A stretch of 64,000 bases of DNA from Solirubrobacter sp963837485. Its GTDB lineage: Bacteria; Actinomycetota; Thermoleophilia; Solirubrobacterales; Solirubrobacteraceae. The notes under the pieces are model-generated. The model searched no databases. It saw nothing but the letters and a program-made list of their open reading frames with translations, and was not told where the DNA came from. The stretch spans positions 248,001-312,000 of the forward strand of contig CAWINP010000018.1 of NCBI GenBank assembly GCA_963837485.1, given 5' to 3'. Below, piece by piece: positions 35,018 to 43,237 of the stretch (positions are counted from its first letter, which is position 1; every line of letters starts with the position of its first letter). A program made the position numbers and the translations under genes.

Positions 35018-36375
35018 CACAGATCGGTGAGCACGCGGTCGTGCTTGGTGGCAGTCTCGCGGGATTGGCGGGCGCTGCGGTCCTGGCGCAGCGGTTCGAG
35101 CGTGTCACGGTGGTCGAGCGTGACGTCCTGCCCCAGACCGGCCGGCACCGCAAGGGTGTGCCGCAGGGGCGGCACGTCCATGTCTTGCTGCCCGCAGGAC
35201 TACGGGGACTGGCCGAGCTGTTCCCCGGGGTCCTCGAGGACCTGCGGGAACAGGGGGCGCACGTCTTCGACGCCCGTGCGTTGCGGTTCAACATCGCCGG
35301 CGGGAGTCTGCTGCTCGGGGACACCGACGTGGAGTTCATCGCGGCGACCCGGCCGCTGCTCGAGGGAATCGCATGCGAGCGGGTGCGGTCGCTGAGCAAC
35401 GTCCGGTTTGCGGAGGGCTGCGACGGCTGCGGCCTGACGACTACGCCTGACCGCGCGCGCGTGACCGGCGTGCGGCTGCGATCGCGCACGGGTCGTGTCG
35501 CGGAGCAAGCCGTCGGGGCGGATCTCGTCGTGGACGCGACCGGCCGCGGCTCGCGCTCGCCGCGCTGGCTCGCCGCGCTCGACTACCCGGTGCCATCCGA
35601 GGAGCAGATCCACGTCGGCGTGCACTACACCACGCGCCTGTTCCGTCGAGCGCCCGAGACGTCCGGCGAATGGCGGAATGTAACGGTGGACATCCCGCCG
35701 GGTGAGCGGCGCGGGGCGGTTGCACTGGCCGTCGAGGGGGATCGGTGGATCGTCACCCTCATCGGGCTCCTGGGCGAACGCCCGCCGACCGACCTCGACG
35801 GGTTCGTCGAGTATGCGCGCAGTCTGTGGACGCGCGACGTCCACGCCGTGGTTGCCGACGCGGAGGCGATCGGCGAGGCGTCGACCGGCGCCTTCCCCGC
35901 GAACGTCCGCCGCCGCTACGACCGCCTTAGGCGCTTCCCTGACCGGTACATCGTGACCGGCGACGCGGCTTGCTCCCTGAACCCCGTATACGCACAGGGG
36001 ATGAGCGTCGCGTTCGGTGAGGCGCTGGCGCTCGCGCGGGTCCTCGACCGCCACGGCCTGGACCGCGTCGGGCGGCGGTTCTTCCGGCAGACCAAGCCGA
36101 TCGTCGGCGTCGCCTGGTCAATGGCGACCGGCGCCGACCTGGGACACCCCGGCGTGGAGGGACCGCGGACGGCCAGCTGGCGCCTGCTCAACGCCTACAT
36201 CGGCCGCCTGTTCGGCGTCGCGCACCGCGACCCGGTCGTCGCCGGGGCGGCACTGAAGGTCTACGGAATGGTCAGCCCGCCCCAACACCTGATGCATCCA
36301 CGGATCGCGTGGCGCGTGCTAAGAGGCGGCCGCGAGCGCCCATGTCCCCTCGCACCAGTTCAGCCCGCCGCGTGA
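35014..36375 (+). CDS. FAD-dependent monooxygenase/reductase
   Basis: This 453-residue flavoprotein has the FAD-binding GxGxxG-like motif AVVLGGSLAGLAGAAVLAQRF (about 8-28), an acidic residue at the end of strand 2 (VTVVERDVLP), the DG region VDATGRGSRSPRWL and the GD motif YIVTGDAACSLNPVYAQGMSVAFGEALALA. It resembles the geranylgeranyl-reductase/hydroxylase group (tryptophan halogenase or UbiH-like). The GTG at 35014 has AGAGG upstream and is preferred to the ATG at 34837, which belongs to a methyltransferase remnant. Its 3' end overlaps the next gene by 34 bases. A role in oxidising a small lipid or polyketide is inferred. Confidence 0.83.
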   Translation: MTQIGEHAVVLGGSLAGLAGAAVLAQRFERVTVVERDVLPQTGRHRKGVPQGRHVHVLLPAGLRGLAELFPGVLEDLREQGAHVFDARALRFNIAGGSLLLGDTDVEFIAATRPLLEGIACERVRSLSNVRFAEGCDGCGLTTTPDRARVTGVRLRSRTGRVAEQAVGADLVVDATGRGSRSPRWLAALDYPVPSEEQIHVGVHYTTRLFRRAPETSGEWRNVTVDIPPGERRGAVALAVEGDRWIVTLIGLLGERPPTDLDGFVEYARSLWTRDVHAVVADAEAIGEASTGAFPANVRRRYDRLRRFPDRYIVTGDAACSLNPVYAQGMSVAFGEALALARVLDRHGLDRVGRRFFRQTKPIVGVAWSMATGADLGHPGVEGPRTASWRLLNAYIGRLFGVAHRDPVVAGAALKVYGMVSPPQHLMHPRIAWRVLRGGRERPCPLAPVQPAA

Positions 36376-36821
36376 CCGTCGTGGCAGCCATCGGCGCCAT
36401 CGCCTTGGGCGGCTGCGGCGATGGTGCTGGAGGCGGTCGGGGCGAAGGCAGCCCCGGTTCGGGAACCCACGACGAGCGGCTCGCCACCGAGCGCGTCCAG
36501 GAGTTCCTTTCAGCGATGCAGGGAAAGCAGCACGCGCGCGTGTGCGCGATGATGACGCCCAAGCTGCGGCGCGCCATCACGAGCGAGCTGCGGATCGAGT
36601 CCTTGTCGGGAACGTGCCGCACGCGCGCCGCGGATATCTATTCGCCGGCGAAGGCGCCCGGTAACCCCGACGCAACGGTGACGCAGATCAACGTCGTCCG
36701 GGACGAGGCGACGGCAACGGTCACCGCCCCCAAGCCGAGGAGCGAGCTCGCCACTGGTCCGGTCGAGAGCGACGTGCTGCTCGAGCGGCGCGGCAACCGC
36801 TGGCTCATCGCCAACTTCTGA
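36342..36821 (+). CDS. Putative lipoprotein
   Basis: This 159-residue protein starts at the ATG at 36342 and carries a lipoprotein signal (IALGGCGDG, lipid-modified Cys at about 24), then a Gly/Ser-rich linker and a compact domain (about 45-159) with the layout helix (RVQEFLSAMQGKQHARVCAMM) then beta strands (VTQINVVRDEATATV, DVLLERRGNRWLIANF). This resembles the NTF2-like or DUF4878 lipoproteins of actinobacteria. It is probably outside the cell on the membrane. It lies between two FAD monooxygenase genes in what looks like an operon. Confidence 0.75.
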   Translation: MSPRTSSARRVTVVAAIGAIALGGCGDGAGGGRGEGSPGSGTHDERLATERVQEFLSAMQGKQHARVCAMMTPKLRRAITSELRIESLSGTCRTRAADIYSPAKAPGNPDATVTQINVVRDEATATVTAPKPRSELATGPVESDVLLERRGNRWLIANF

Positions 36822-36840
36822 CCGACAGCGAGTGATCGTG

Positions 36841-37968
36841 ATGAGCGGACGGCGCGTGCTGATCGTAGGCGGCGGGATCGCCGGCCTGGCGCTGGCGCGC
36901 ATGCTCGCGCGCATCGGAGTCTGGCCCGAGGTGATCGAGCGTGAGCCCGTGTGGCGGCCTGCGGGTACCGGCATGTATCTGCCCGGGAACGCCACTGGCG
37001 CCCTGCGTGCCCTCGGCCTCGAGGCGCAGGTCGCGTGCCGGTCCGTTGAGATCCCGCGGCAGCGCTTCTGCGATCACCGCGGCCGGCTGCTGTGCGAGGT
37101 CGACGTCGCCGCGCTCTGGAGGCCCGTCGGGCCATGCCTGGCGATACATCGAGCCGAGCTCCACGATCTGCTGCTCAAGGCGACCGGCGACGTGCCCATC
37201 CGCCTCGGGCAGGCCGTGGACCGCGTGATGCAGCGCAACGGCATCGTCTCCGTCGAGTGCAGCGACGGAACGAGCGGCGAATACGATCTCGTGGTCGCCG
37301 CCGACGGGATCCACAGCGCCGTTCGCCGGCTCACGTTCGAGCCCACCGCCGTACCCCACCCCGTGGGCCAGGTCGGCTGGCGGTTTGTCGCGGCCCGCCC
37401 GCCCGAGGTCACGACCTGGTCGGTGATGCTCGGGCGCCGCACTGCATTCCTGACCCTTCCGATCGGCGAAAACCGCGTCTATTGCTACTGCGACGTGCTC
37501 TCACCGCGAGACCCCGACAACGCCGAGCGCGCCCCGGCCGAGCGGCTCACGCGGCTGTTCTCCGAGTTCGCCGATCCCGCCGCGACGCTGCTCGACGCGC
37601 TCGACGCCGGAGCGGACATCAACGTCTCGACGATCGAGGAGGTCGCCCTCGACTCCTGGGTGCGTGACCACGTCGTGCTCATCGGCGACGCCGCGCACGC
37701 GACCTCGCCGAACATGGCCCAGGGCGCGGCGATGGCGCTCGAGGACGCGCTCGTGCTCGCCCACTGCCTACGCGACATCCGAGCGATCCCCGACGCCCTC
37801 GCGGCATTCGAGGCCCGACGCCGACCCCGAACCGACTGGGTCCGCGCCCAGACGCACCGCCGCGACCACACCCGATACCTCCCGCCCACCCTCAGGGACA
37901 ACGTCCTGCGATCCCTCGGCCGGCGGATCTTCCACGCCAACTACCGTCCGCTCCTGGACCAGCCCTGA
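36841..37968 (+). CDS. FAD-dependent monooxygenase, PHBH fold
   Basis: This 375-residue enzyme has the classic three motifs of class A flavin monooxygenases: VLIVGGGIAGLALARML at the N-terminus for FAD, DLVVAADGIHSAVR (DG motif) near residue 157, and HVVLIGDAAHATSPNMAQGAAMALEDALVLA (GD motif) near residue 278. It would hydroxylate an aromatic or polyketide-like substrate using NAD(P)H. The ATG at 36841 or the GTG at 36832 can be the start. It follows the lipoprotein gene by 19 bases or fewer. With the 35014 enzyme it gives two related but distinct flavoenzymes in one gene row. Confidence 0.9.
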   Translation: MSGRRVLIVGGGIAGLALARMLARIGVWPEVIEREPVWRPAGTGMYLPGNATGALRALGLEAQVACRSVEIPRQRFCDHRGRLLCEVDVAALWRPVGPCLAIHRAELHDLLLKATGDVPIRLGQAVDRVMQRNGIVSVECSDGTSGEYDLVVAADGIHSAVRRLTFEPTAVPHPVGQVGWRFVAARPPEVTTWSVMLGRRTAFLTLPIGENRVYCYCDVLSPRDPDNAERAPAERLTRLFSEFADPAATLLDALDAGADINVSTIEEVALDSWVRDHVVLIGDAAHATSPNMAQGAAMALEDALVLAHCLRDIRAIPDALAAFEARRRPRTDWVRAQTHRRDHTRYLPPTLRDNVLRSLGRRIFHANYRPLLDQP

Positions 37969-38071
37969 GCCACCGGGCCCGCCTCCGCTCATTGGCCGCC
38001 TCTAGCCGCAGTCCGTCCTGGTCTTCGACGGATGCGAGCGCCTCGACCGGCCGGTCGCGCGCACCTCCTCC

Positions 38072-38172
38072 GGACGACGAGCGGGAGCGCAGTTCCAGAC
38101 GGCTGCTTCGGCGGGATGCGGCCATCGCGATTGTCCTGCCTCAGGTCGCGATCGTGCTGCTGTAGGACGGAA
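38072..38172. repeat. 101-bp dispersed hairpin repeat, copy 1
   Basis: This sequence matches 62323-62424 at about nine of ten positions. Its centre folds: ATCGCGA and TCGCGAT flank a loop holding CCTG-CCT-CAGG. It ends in TAGGACGGAAGC, a short core that also appears at 31350 and, with one change, at 53210. It lies in the 304-bp spacer 37969-38272, where I see no gene. The element is likely a mobile or REP-like sequence, or a structured RNA. Confidence 0.65.
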
Positions 38173-38272
38173 GCGCACGCCCTCAGACTCAATGACCTGC
38201 CGCTTCGCCGCTCCCTTCAGGCGGAAGGAGCAGTCTTCCGGTGGCCTCGCGACCGGCGAGCGAGTCGGGTCG

Positions 38273-38680
38273 TCAGGCCCGTCGCGGACGCATGACATAC
38301 CACTCCGTGAACTCCCGGCAGCGGCCATCGTCGTCGAAGTTCAAGATGAAGCAGTTGTCGTAGACGCGGTCGACCGGACCACCAGACTCGACCGAGTACG
38401 TCGTGCTGCCGACGACGACCGCGACGTCAGCGTCGACGGCGATCGTGCGGTAGTCGGCCTCCCACGTGTCCGGCGGATCGGGTGTCGAGACTCCCTCGGC
38501 GGTGCTCTCGCCGAGCCACGAGCGCACGATCGCGTCCCGCCCGCGCACCCATTCGTCGTACGGGTGGTAGCGGTACCTCGCATCGGCGCTGAACAGCGCC
38601 GCGATCTGCTCGCGGTCATACGTCCGCCACGCCTCGACGTAGTTGGCGAGCCAGCGATCGACCTCACCCCGATCCATCAC
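38273..38680 (-). CDS. NTF2-like (SnoaL-type) protein
   Basis: This 135-residue protein has a SnoaL/NTF2-like fold: helix VDRWLANYVEAWRTYDREQIAALFSADARYRYHPYDEWVRGRDAIVRSWLGE, then beta strands AVVVGSTTYSV and NCFILNFDDDGRCREFTEWYVM. Acidic and His residues in the cone (DARYRYHPYDEW) are like those of limonene hydrolase and ketosteroid isomerase relatives. The start is the ATG at 38680 or 38677. It lies alone between a repeat and a tandem-repeat stretch. The function is not predictable. Confidence 0.82.
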   Translation of the reverse strand: MMDRGEVDRWLANYVEAWRTYDREQIAALFSADARYRYHPYDEWVRGRDAIVRSWLGESTAEGVSTPDPPDTWEADYRTIAVDADVAVVVGSTTYSVESGGPVDRVYDNCFILNFDDDGRCREFTEWYVMRPRRA

Positions 38681-38810
38681 GCAATGACATCACAGCCGGC
38701 ATTCGGTGACCCCGGCGGAACGCGATAAAGCAGTACACGCCGGTCGACGGCGACCCTGCGGATCGTCGCATCGAGGCGATCCGACAGCGCCGCCACCGCC
38801 GAATGCGTAC

Positions 38811-38857
38811 TCGCGTCTCGCGTCTCGCGTCTCGCGTCTCGCGTCTCGCGTCTCGCG
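38811..38857. repeat. Heptanucleotide tandem repeat
   Basis: Six perfect copies of TCGCGTC (38811-38852) plus a partial seventh. It lies in the spacer 38681-39040, which has no supported gene. Such arrays change length by slippage. Confidence 0.9.
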
Positions 38858-39040
38858 CATTGCGCTAGTCGGATCGCGCGTCGCCCAGCTATCGCCTCCA
38901 GGCGAATGCGCACGCGTGCCGACGTCACGACGCGAGTCGCGTTGAAGGGTGAGCGCGGTGACGGCCGCTTTTGAAGCCGGCGGGAGCCCCTGCGTGGGCG
39001 AGTCAGGGCGGCGCCGCCGCACGGCTGACACACGGCGCAG

Positions 39041-39424
39041 TTATGCGTCGGCCGTGCGCTCCACCCACTGCGACCGCCATTCCGGCGGCTCGAACGGCTG
39101 CGGGTAATACCGCGTCTCACGAATGATCTTGTCGTCGCGGAACTCGAAGATCCCGACGACGAGGTAGATCTCGCCGCCGTAGTCTCCGGTGGCCTCGACG
39201 GTCCACACGTCGCCGGCGCCGGTAATCCGTCGCACCCGGAACGTCGGCGTGCGATCGGGCGGGAACGCCCGCTGCATGGCCCGCATGTTGTCGCGGCCGC
39301 GGATTCGCTCGCCCGACTGCGGCATGTCGGCGACGAAGTCCTCGTGGCGCAGCGCGTACTCTGCGTCCGGATCGAGATTGGTCACCAGCTCGACCAGCGT
39401 TTCGCGGATCTGCTCATCGTCCAT
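39041..39424 (-). CDS. NTF2-like (SnoaL-type) protein
   Basis: This 127-residue NTF2-like protein begins at the ATG at 39424 with a good AGGAG ribosome binding site nine bases upstream. The pattern is helix DDEQIRETLVELVTNLDPDAEYALRHEDFVADMPQSGERIRGRDNMRAMQRAFPP followed by strands including YLVVGIFEFRDDKIIRETRYY, as in the SnoaL-like group. The longer frame upstream to 39892 runs into antisense of the transposase remnant and is not coding. It shares the fold, not close sequence, with the genes at 34415 and 38273. Confidence 0.82.
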   Translation of the reverse strand: MDDEQIRETLVELVTNLDPDAEYALRHEDFVADMPQSGERIRGRDNMRAMQRAFPPDRTPTFRVRRITGAGDVWTVEATGDYGGEIYLVVGIFEFRDDKIIRETRYYPQPFEPPEWRSQWVERTADA

Positions 39425-39627
39425 CGCCACCGCTCCTCTGCCGGGTGTAGCGATCCTATGCGCGCCGCCGCCAGGCAAGGAAGCACTGCTCGCAGCAGAC
39501 AACCGACAGCGCTCCGGGGAGCCGAACCGCCGATCGCTGGCGCTGCTGCTTGGAGGCGAGGCTGTCGGATAAATGCGGCGGGCGGTCCGATCGGCCCGGC
39601 GCGGCAGTGAGTGTCGGGGGGCGCCGC

Positions 39628-39648
39628 CGGCGGCGGGAACCGCCGCCG
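39628..39648. terminator. GC-rich hairpin after transposase remnant
   Basis: CGGCGGCGG and CCGCCGCCG form a perfect 9-bp stem with a GAA loop, just past the stop of the minus-strand transposase remnant. No T-tract follows. It may be the terminator or the folded end of the insertion sequence. Confidence 0.45.
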
Positions 39649-39651
39649 CGT

Positions 39652-40221
39652 TCAGGGTGTCGCGGCGGCCAGTCGGTGGGTGTGGAGCTTGAGCAAGTTG
39701 TGAGTCGCGGCGATCAGTCTCCATTCGCTGCGGCAGGCGGTTCTGCCGCGGCGTTGGAAGCGTTTGATCGCGCGGTTGAACTTGATCTGGCCGAACACCG
39801 GCTCGATCGTGATCTGGCGCTGGCGGTAGAGCTCGTGGCCGAGCGGGGTGGCGAGCACGCGGCGCATGAACGAGTACATGCCGCCGGTCCAACCCGGCCG
39901 CTCGCCCCTGCGCAGCCCGGCGTCCGGCGGGACGAGCACCGGGATCCCTTCGCCGGCGATCTGTTGCATCTGGCGCTGGTGCCAGTAGCCGGCATCGGCG
40001 AGCACGACCTCGGGATCGCCGAGACCGAGGGCGGCCAGCTCGCGCTGCGTGGCGCGGACCATCGGTTCCAGGTGCCCGAAGTCCGGTGACTCGGTCGTGA
40101 TCTCGGCGGCCACGATGATCTGCTGGTAGTTGACCGCGAGTTGAGCGTTGTAGCCCTGCATCCCCGGCGGCGGCATCAAGAACACCTGCTCACGGTCGAC
40201 ACCGATGAACCTCGCGCCCAT
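39652..40221 (-). pseudogene. IS1182-type transposase, N-terminally truncated
   Basis: The protein matches the C-terminal half of IS1182/IS4-like DDE transposases: PPGMQGYNAQLAVNYQQIIVAAEI holds the region after the first Asp, VVLADAGYW the second Asp, and ITIEPVFGQIKFNRAIKRFQRRG the catalytic Glu and conserved Arg/Lys patch. The first 250-300 residues of a normal transposase, including the N-terminal domain, are absent; the frame stays open upstream but without family sequence. So it cannot move by itself. The ORF is 189 residues from the first ATG. Confidence 0.8.
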
Positions 40222-40432
40222 GCCCGCAAGATCCCGACCCGACCGGACGGCACCACCTTTACCCGACAGCCTCAGGCAGAACCGGTAGCCGAGGAGGTCG
40301 CTGCGTCGCTCAGGAAACCCGGCTGGCGCGTGGAGCTTTCGGGCGATTTGAAGCGCGTTACGACCGACTCCCGCTCTTCGCGGTCCGTCGCCGTCACGCT
40401 TGAAGATCGGCGCGTCGCAGGATGCCGGGCGG

Positions 40433-41179
40433 TCATGCGATGGCCGTAACGAGCGTCATCGTGCGCGCGAGACCAAGCGAGCCGTCAGCTCGCCGGTGCT
40501 CGACGGCCAAGCGCGCGAGTTCCTCGAGCACGGCTGCGAGTTCCGCGTCGGTGAGCCCCGCGTCCAGACGCCGCACGTGGCCGTTCTCGCGCGTCATCCA
40601 GGTCCATAGCGCCGCGGCGTCTTGGAGGTCCAGCGTCTGCCGCAGCGTCTGCGCTCGCACCTCGGTCAGACCCGCGGCGCGGTGAACCTCGGCGGCCTCC
40701 TCGCGGCTGCCGATACGGCCGAAGGCGCGCGCGTAGTCTGCGCGCTCGGGTCCGAGCACGGCCGCCGCAGCGGAGCGCGGGAGCGCAAACCACGGGTTGT
40801 CACCGACCGGCGCCCACAGTGCGGTGACCACTCGCCCGCCGGTTGCGGTCACGCGCCTCAGCTCTCGCATCGTCGCGATCGGGTCCCTGGCGATCATCAG
40901 TGCGAGCCGGCTCACGGTCGCGGCAAATCGCCCTTCGGGGAAGGGAAGCAATTGGTCGAAGTCGGCCGCCATCAACATGACGCTGGGGCCCCTCGGATGC
41001 GTCGACAGCCGCGCGCGTCCCTGCTCGAGGCGCTCGAGGCTGGTGTCAATCCCGACGACCTCCGCTGCGCCGGCATCCGCGAGCGCCACGGTCAGTCGGG
41101 CGCTGCCGCAGCCGGCGTCGAGCACCGAATCGGCACCACCAACGGCGGCGACGATCTCCGGGACACCAAATGGCGTCAT
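40433..41179 (-). CDS. Class I SAM-dependent methyltransferase
   Basis: This 248-residue methyltransferase of the UbiE/type-11 group has motif I SVLDAGCGSARLTVAL, the acidic strand-2 end VVGIDTSLERLEQGRARL, the motif after strand 4 DQLLPFPEGRFAATVSRLALMI, and ELRRVTATGGRVVTALW in place of motif III. It starts at the ATG at 41179 and ends at 40433. It may modify a small molecule. It lies next to a GMC oxidoreductase remnant on the other strand and to an IS1182 remnant, so it may be cargo left over from earlier insertions. Confidence 0.85.
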   Translation of the reverse strand: MTPFGVPEIVAAVGGADSVLDAGCGSARLTVALADAGAAEVVGIDTSLERLEQGRARLSTHPRGPSVMLMAADFDQLLPFPEGRFAATVSRLALMIARDPIATMRELRRVTATGGRVVTALWAPVGDNPWFALPRSAAAAVLGPERADYARAFGRIGSREEAAEVHRAAGLTEVRAQTLRQTLDLQDAAALWTWMTRENGHVRRLDAGLTDAELAAVLEELARLAVEHRRADGSLGLARTMTLVTAIA

Positions 41180-41429
41180 GGATCGAGATTACGCGGCGCG
41201 GCAGAACGCGTTTGGCGGCCCGCGCCCAGAGGTCTCAAGCAGCAGAGCGGGCGCGCTCGCGCACCGACAACAGCGGCGCGCGCCACAGTGCTGCTTGAGG
41301 ACGATTCGAGCACTCTCGCTTCTGTCCGGTGCGAGCGCGTTGAGCCCGTTGCCGCAGACCCCTGGGTTGGACGAAACAGGGGGCGCCGAGGGCCGTGCTC
41401 GCCGTGGGCGCGCAGACTCGTCTCCTGCG

Positions 41430-42185
41430 GTGACGCCAGCCGTCGGTGTGGGATCTTGGGCGGCGGTACGGCTGGCTGCGTGCTCGCCGCACGGCTGAGC
41501 GAGGATTCGCGGCGTGCGGTGTGTCTGGTCGAGGCGGGGCCGGATTACGGGCCGTTCGATGCCGGCGATTGGCCGGCGGACCTCGTCGATCCACGTGAGC
41601 CGTCGGACTGTCACGACTGGTACCCGCAGGCTGAGATGTCGCTTTCGCGGGCACGGGTCATCGGCGGTTGCTCGGCTTACAACGCCGCCTTCGTCGTGTG
41701 GGGAGATCGGTGCGACTACGACGAGTGGGGCGTTCCGGGGTGGGGCTTCGACTCGATCGAGCCTTACCTGCGCCGGGCTGACGTGGGATCTTCACCTGGT
41801 GAGCTGGGCGGCCCGCGACACCGAGGGCATCACGGGCGGCCGGTGGCGCGTGCAGCTGAGCCCCTACGTGATGAACCCGGCGTCCACGGGAGCGGTCCGG
41901 CTGCGCTCGTCAGACCCGCGGGAGCCGCTTGAGATCGAGCTTGGCATTCTCTCCGACCCGCAGGCGGCTGACCTCGCGGTGGTCGTCGACGGCGTCGAGC
42001 TCGTGCGCCGGTTCGCCGCCACCGAGACGCTTGGTCGGCTGATGGCGGGCGAGGCCCGCCCTGGCCCCCACGAGGCCACCCGCGACCAGCTCGCCGCCTA
42101 CGCATGCGACAACGTGCGGGGCTACTTCCACGCCGTCGGCACATGCAGGATCGGACCCAAGGGCGATCCCCGCGTCGCGCGCTAG
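41430..42185 (+). pseudogene. GMC oxidoreductase remnant with large deletion
   Basis: The N-terminal FAD motif GILGGGTAGCVLAARLSED and the GMC segment VIGGCSAYNAAFVVWGDRCDYDEWGVPGW (about 41450-41790) lie in one frame. After a frame change at about 41794, the C-terminal substrate domain continues (VMNPASTGAVRLRSSDP, then YFHAVGTCRIGPKGDP) to 42185. About 180 residues of the middle are missing, and the gene stops just after the active-site His region (YFHAVGTCR), before the last FAD-binding segment. An upstream GTG at 41430 would need another base change to join. It is a dead gene of glucose-methanol-choline type. Confidence 0.8.
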
Positions 42186-42309
42186 ACCTCGCCAGAGGCG
42201 CTCGCTTGCGCAGTCGCGAAGTGCTCACAGCGCGCCCCGCTGCGCAGGCTCCCGGAGCCGCGCTGTGCCGGCGCGACGAGCGCCCGGCCACGACAGGTTG
42301 CGCCGCTGC

Positions 42310-42531
42310 TTACAGGATCGCGATGTGGTCGGGCCAATCGTCGCCGAGCTGCGCGAGACGCGCCGCCACCTTGACGCGCGCATCCTCGCCCGCCCCGCCG
42401 ACGCGCAGGCGCGCGTGCCCGGTCTCGTTCCAGTGGACGCGCTCGTCCTCGGCGATCCCGGCTTGGAGGCCATCGAGGAGCTCATCGGCACGCGGGTCCA
42501 GCTGGCGTCGTTGGAGGTCGACGATGCTCAT
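42310..42531 (-). CDS. Small hypothetical protein
   Basis: This is a 73-residue frame from the ATG at 42531. Sequence such as RADELLDGLQAGIAEDERVHW and RVKVAARLAQLGDDWPDHIAIL has balanced composition and suggests two helices and a strand rather than a chance frame. It is not a family I know. It lies between the GMC remnant and the GYD-type gene, a zone of decay, and may itself be a fragment. Confidence 0.4.
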   Translation of the reverse strand: MSIVDLQRRQLDPRADELLDGLQAGIAEDERVHWNETGHARLRVGGAGEDARVKVAARLAQLGDDWPDHIAIL

Positions 42532-42590
42532 GACCGTCAGCGTGATTCTCGCGAGTCGCGCGCGCGGGCGGTGTCGCTCGAAGCCATCGA

Positions 42591-42851
42591 CTAGGAGACG
42601 CTGGCCGCCGGATGCGGTGGCCGATAGCGGCGCCGGCATTCGCGAGCGCTGGCGAGCAGGTCGTTGAGCTGGTCCTGGTTCAGCAGCTCGTGCGTCTCCA
42701 CATGCGGGCCGAACATCCAGTAGATGGCCTCCATCGTGCCGTCGGCAGCTTCGACCACGGCGCGCGCCTGCGCGGCGCGATCCCTGGGCTTCTCGACCAT
42801 CGCGTCCCAGGCATCAGACGTGTACGTGAACCACAGCGCGTACTTCGGCAT
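42591..42851 (-). CDS. GYD-like protein with internal deletion
   Basis: This 86-residue protein begins at the ATG at 42851 with a good AAGGGAG ribosome binding site. The N-terminus MPKYALWFTYTSDAWDAMVE and AADGTMEAIYWMFGPH match small dimeric alpha/beta barrel proteins of the GYD type, and the end (VETHELLNQDQLNDLLASA) matches their C-terminal helix. About 36 residues that normally join them, holding two beta strands and a helix, are missing, so the barrel cannot form normally. The reading frame stays open. It is likely non-functional or a much altered remnant. I call it CDS because the frame is intact. Confidence 0.6.
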   Translation of the reverse strand: MPKYALWFTYTSDAWDAMVEKPRDRAAQARAVVEAADGTMEAIYWMFGPHVETHELLNQDQLNDLLASARECRRRYRPPHPAASVS

Positions 42852-43145
42852 GCCAGCTCCCTTCCCAGGGGCCACTTCCACGCTCGACTCGATAGCGGAC
42901 GGCACGGCACGACGGCGCGACTCCCGTGCGTCGACCTTCGAGCCGCGGCTTTGCATTCAGTTTCCCGCCACAGCCGCCGCGCGGTCAAGCGACATGCGCT
43001 GCCGCCAACACCCGGGTTGCGAGGGCGGTGCCGCCGCGGGTCGTGCTCGCGGGACGCGCGGTTCTCGCGCGCAGCGGGAGCGATGGCGTCAGTGCTCCGA
43101 CACGGGCCAGCGGGCGTACGAGTGGTAGTCCATGTGCTGCCTGGG

Positions 43146-43167
43146 GGTCGACGATTGTTCGTCGACC
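43146..43167. promoter_or_regulatory. Perfect inverted repeat upstream of phytase-like gene
   Basis: GGTCGACGA (43146-43154) and TCGTCGACC (43159-43167) are perfect 9-base arms around TTGT, 71 bases before the TTG start at 43238. It may be an operator or an mRNA leader hairpin. The rest of the spacer 42852-43237 shows no gene. Confidence 0.5.
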
Positions 43168-43237
43168 GCCGGGACGCGCTTGTACGATCGCGCGAGCGCC
43201 GGCGTCGGGTCGGCGCTGATTTCAGTAGGGGGCAGCC

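Noticed and set aside
38811..38857. CRISPR array
   Set aside because: The repeats are seven bases with no spacers and no cas genes nearby.
39425..39892. N-terminal extension of the NTF2-like gene to 39892
   Set aside because: The extra part is a frame-shifted reading of the IS1182 transposase and its spacer.
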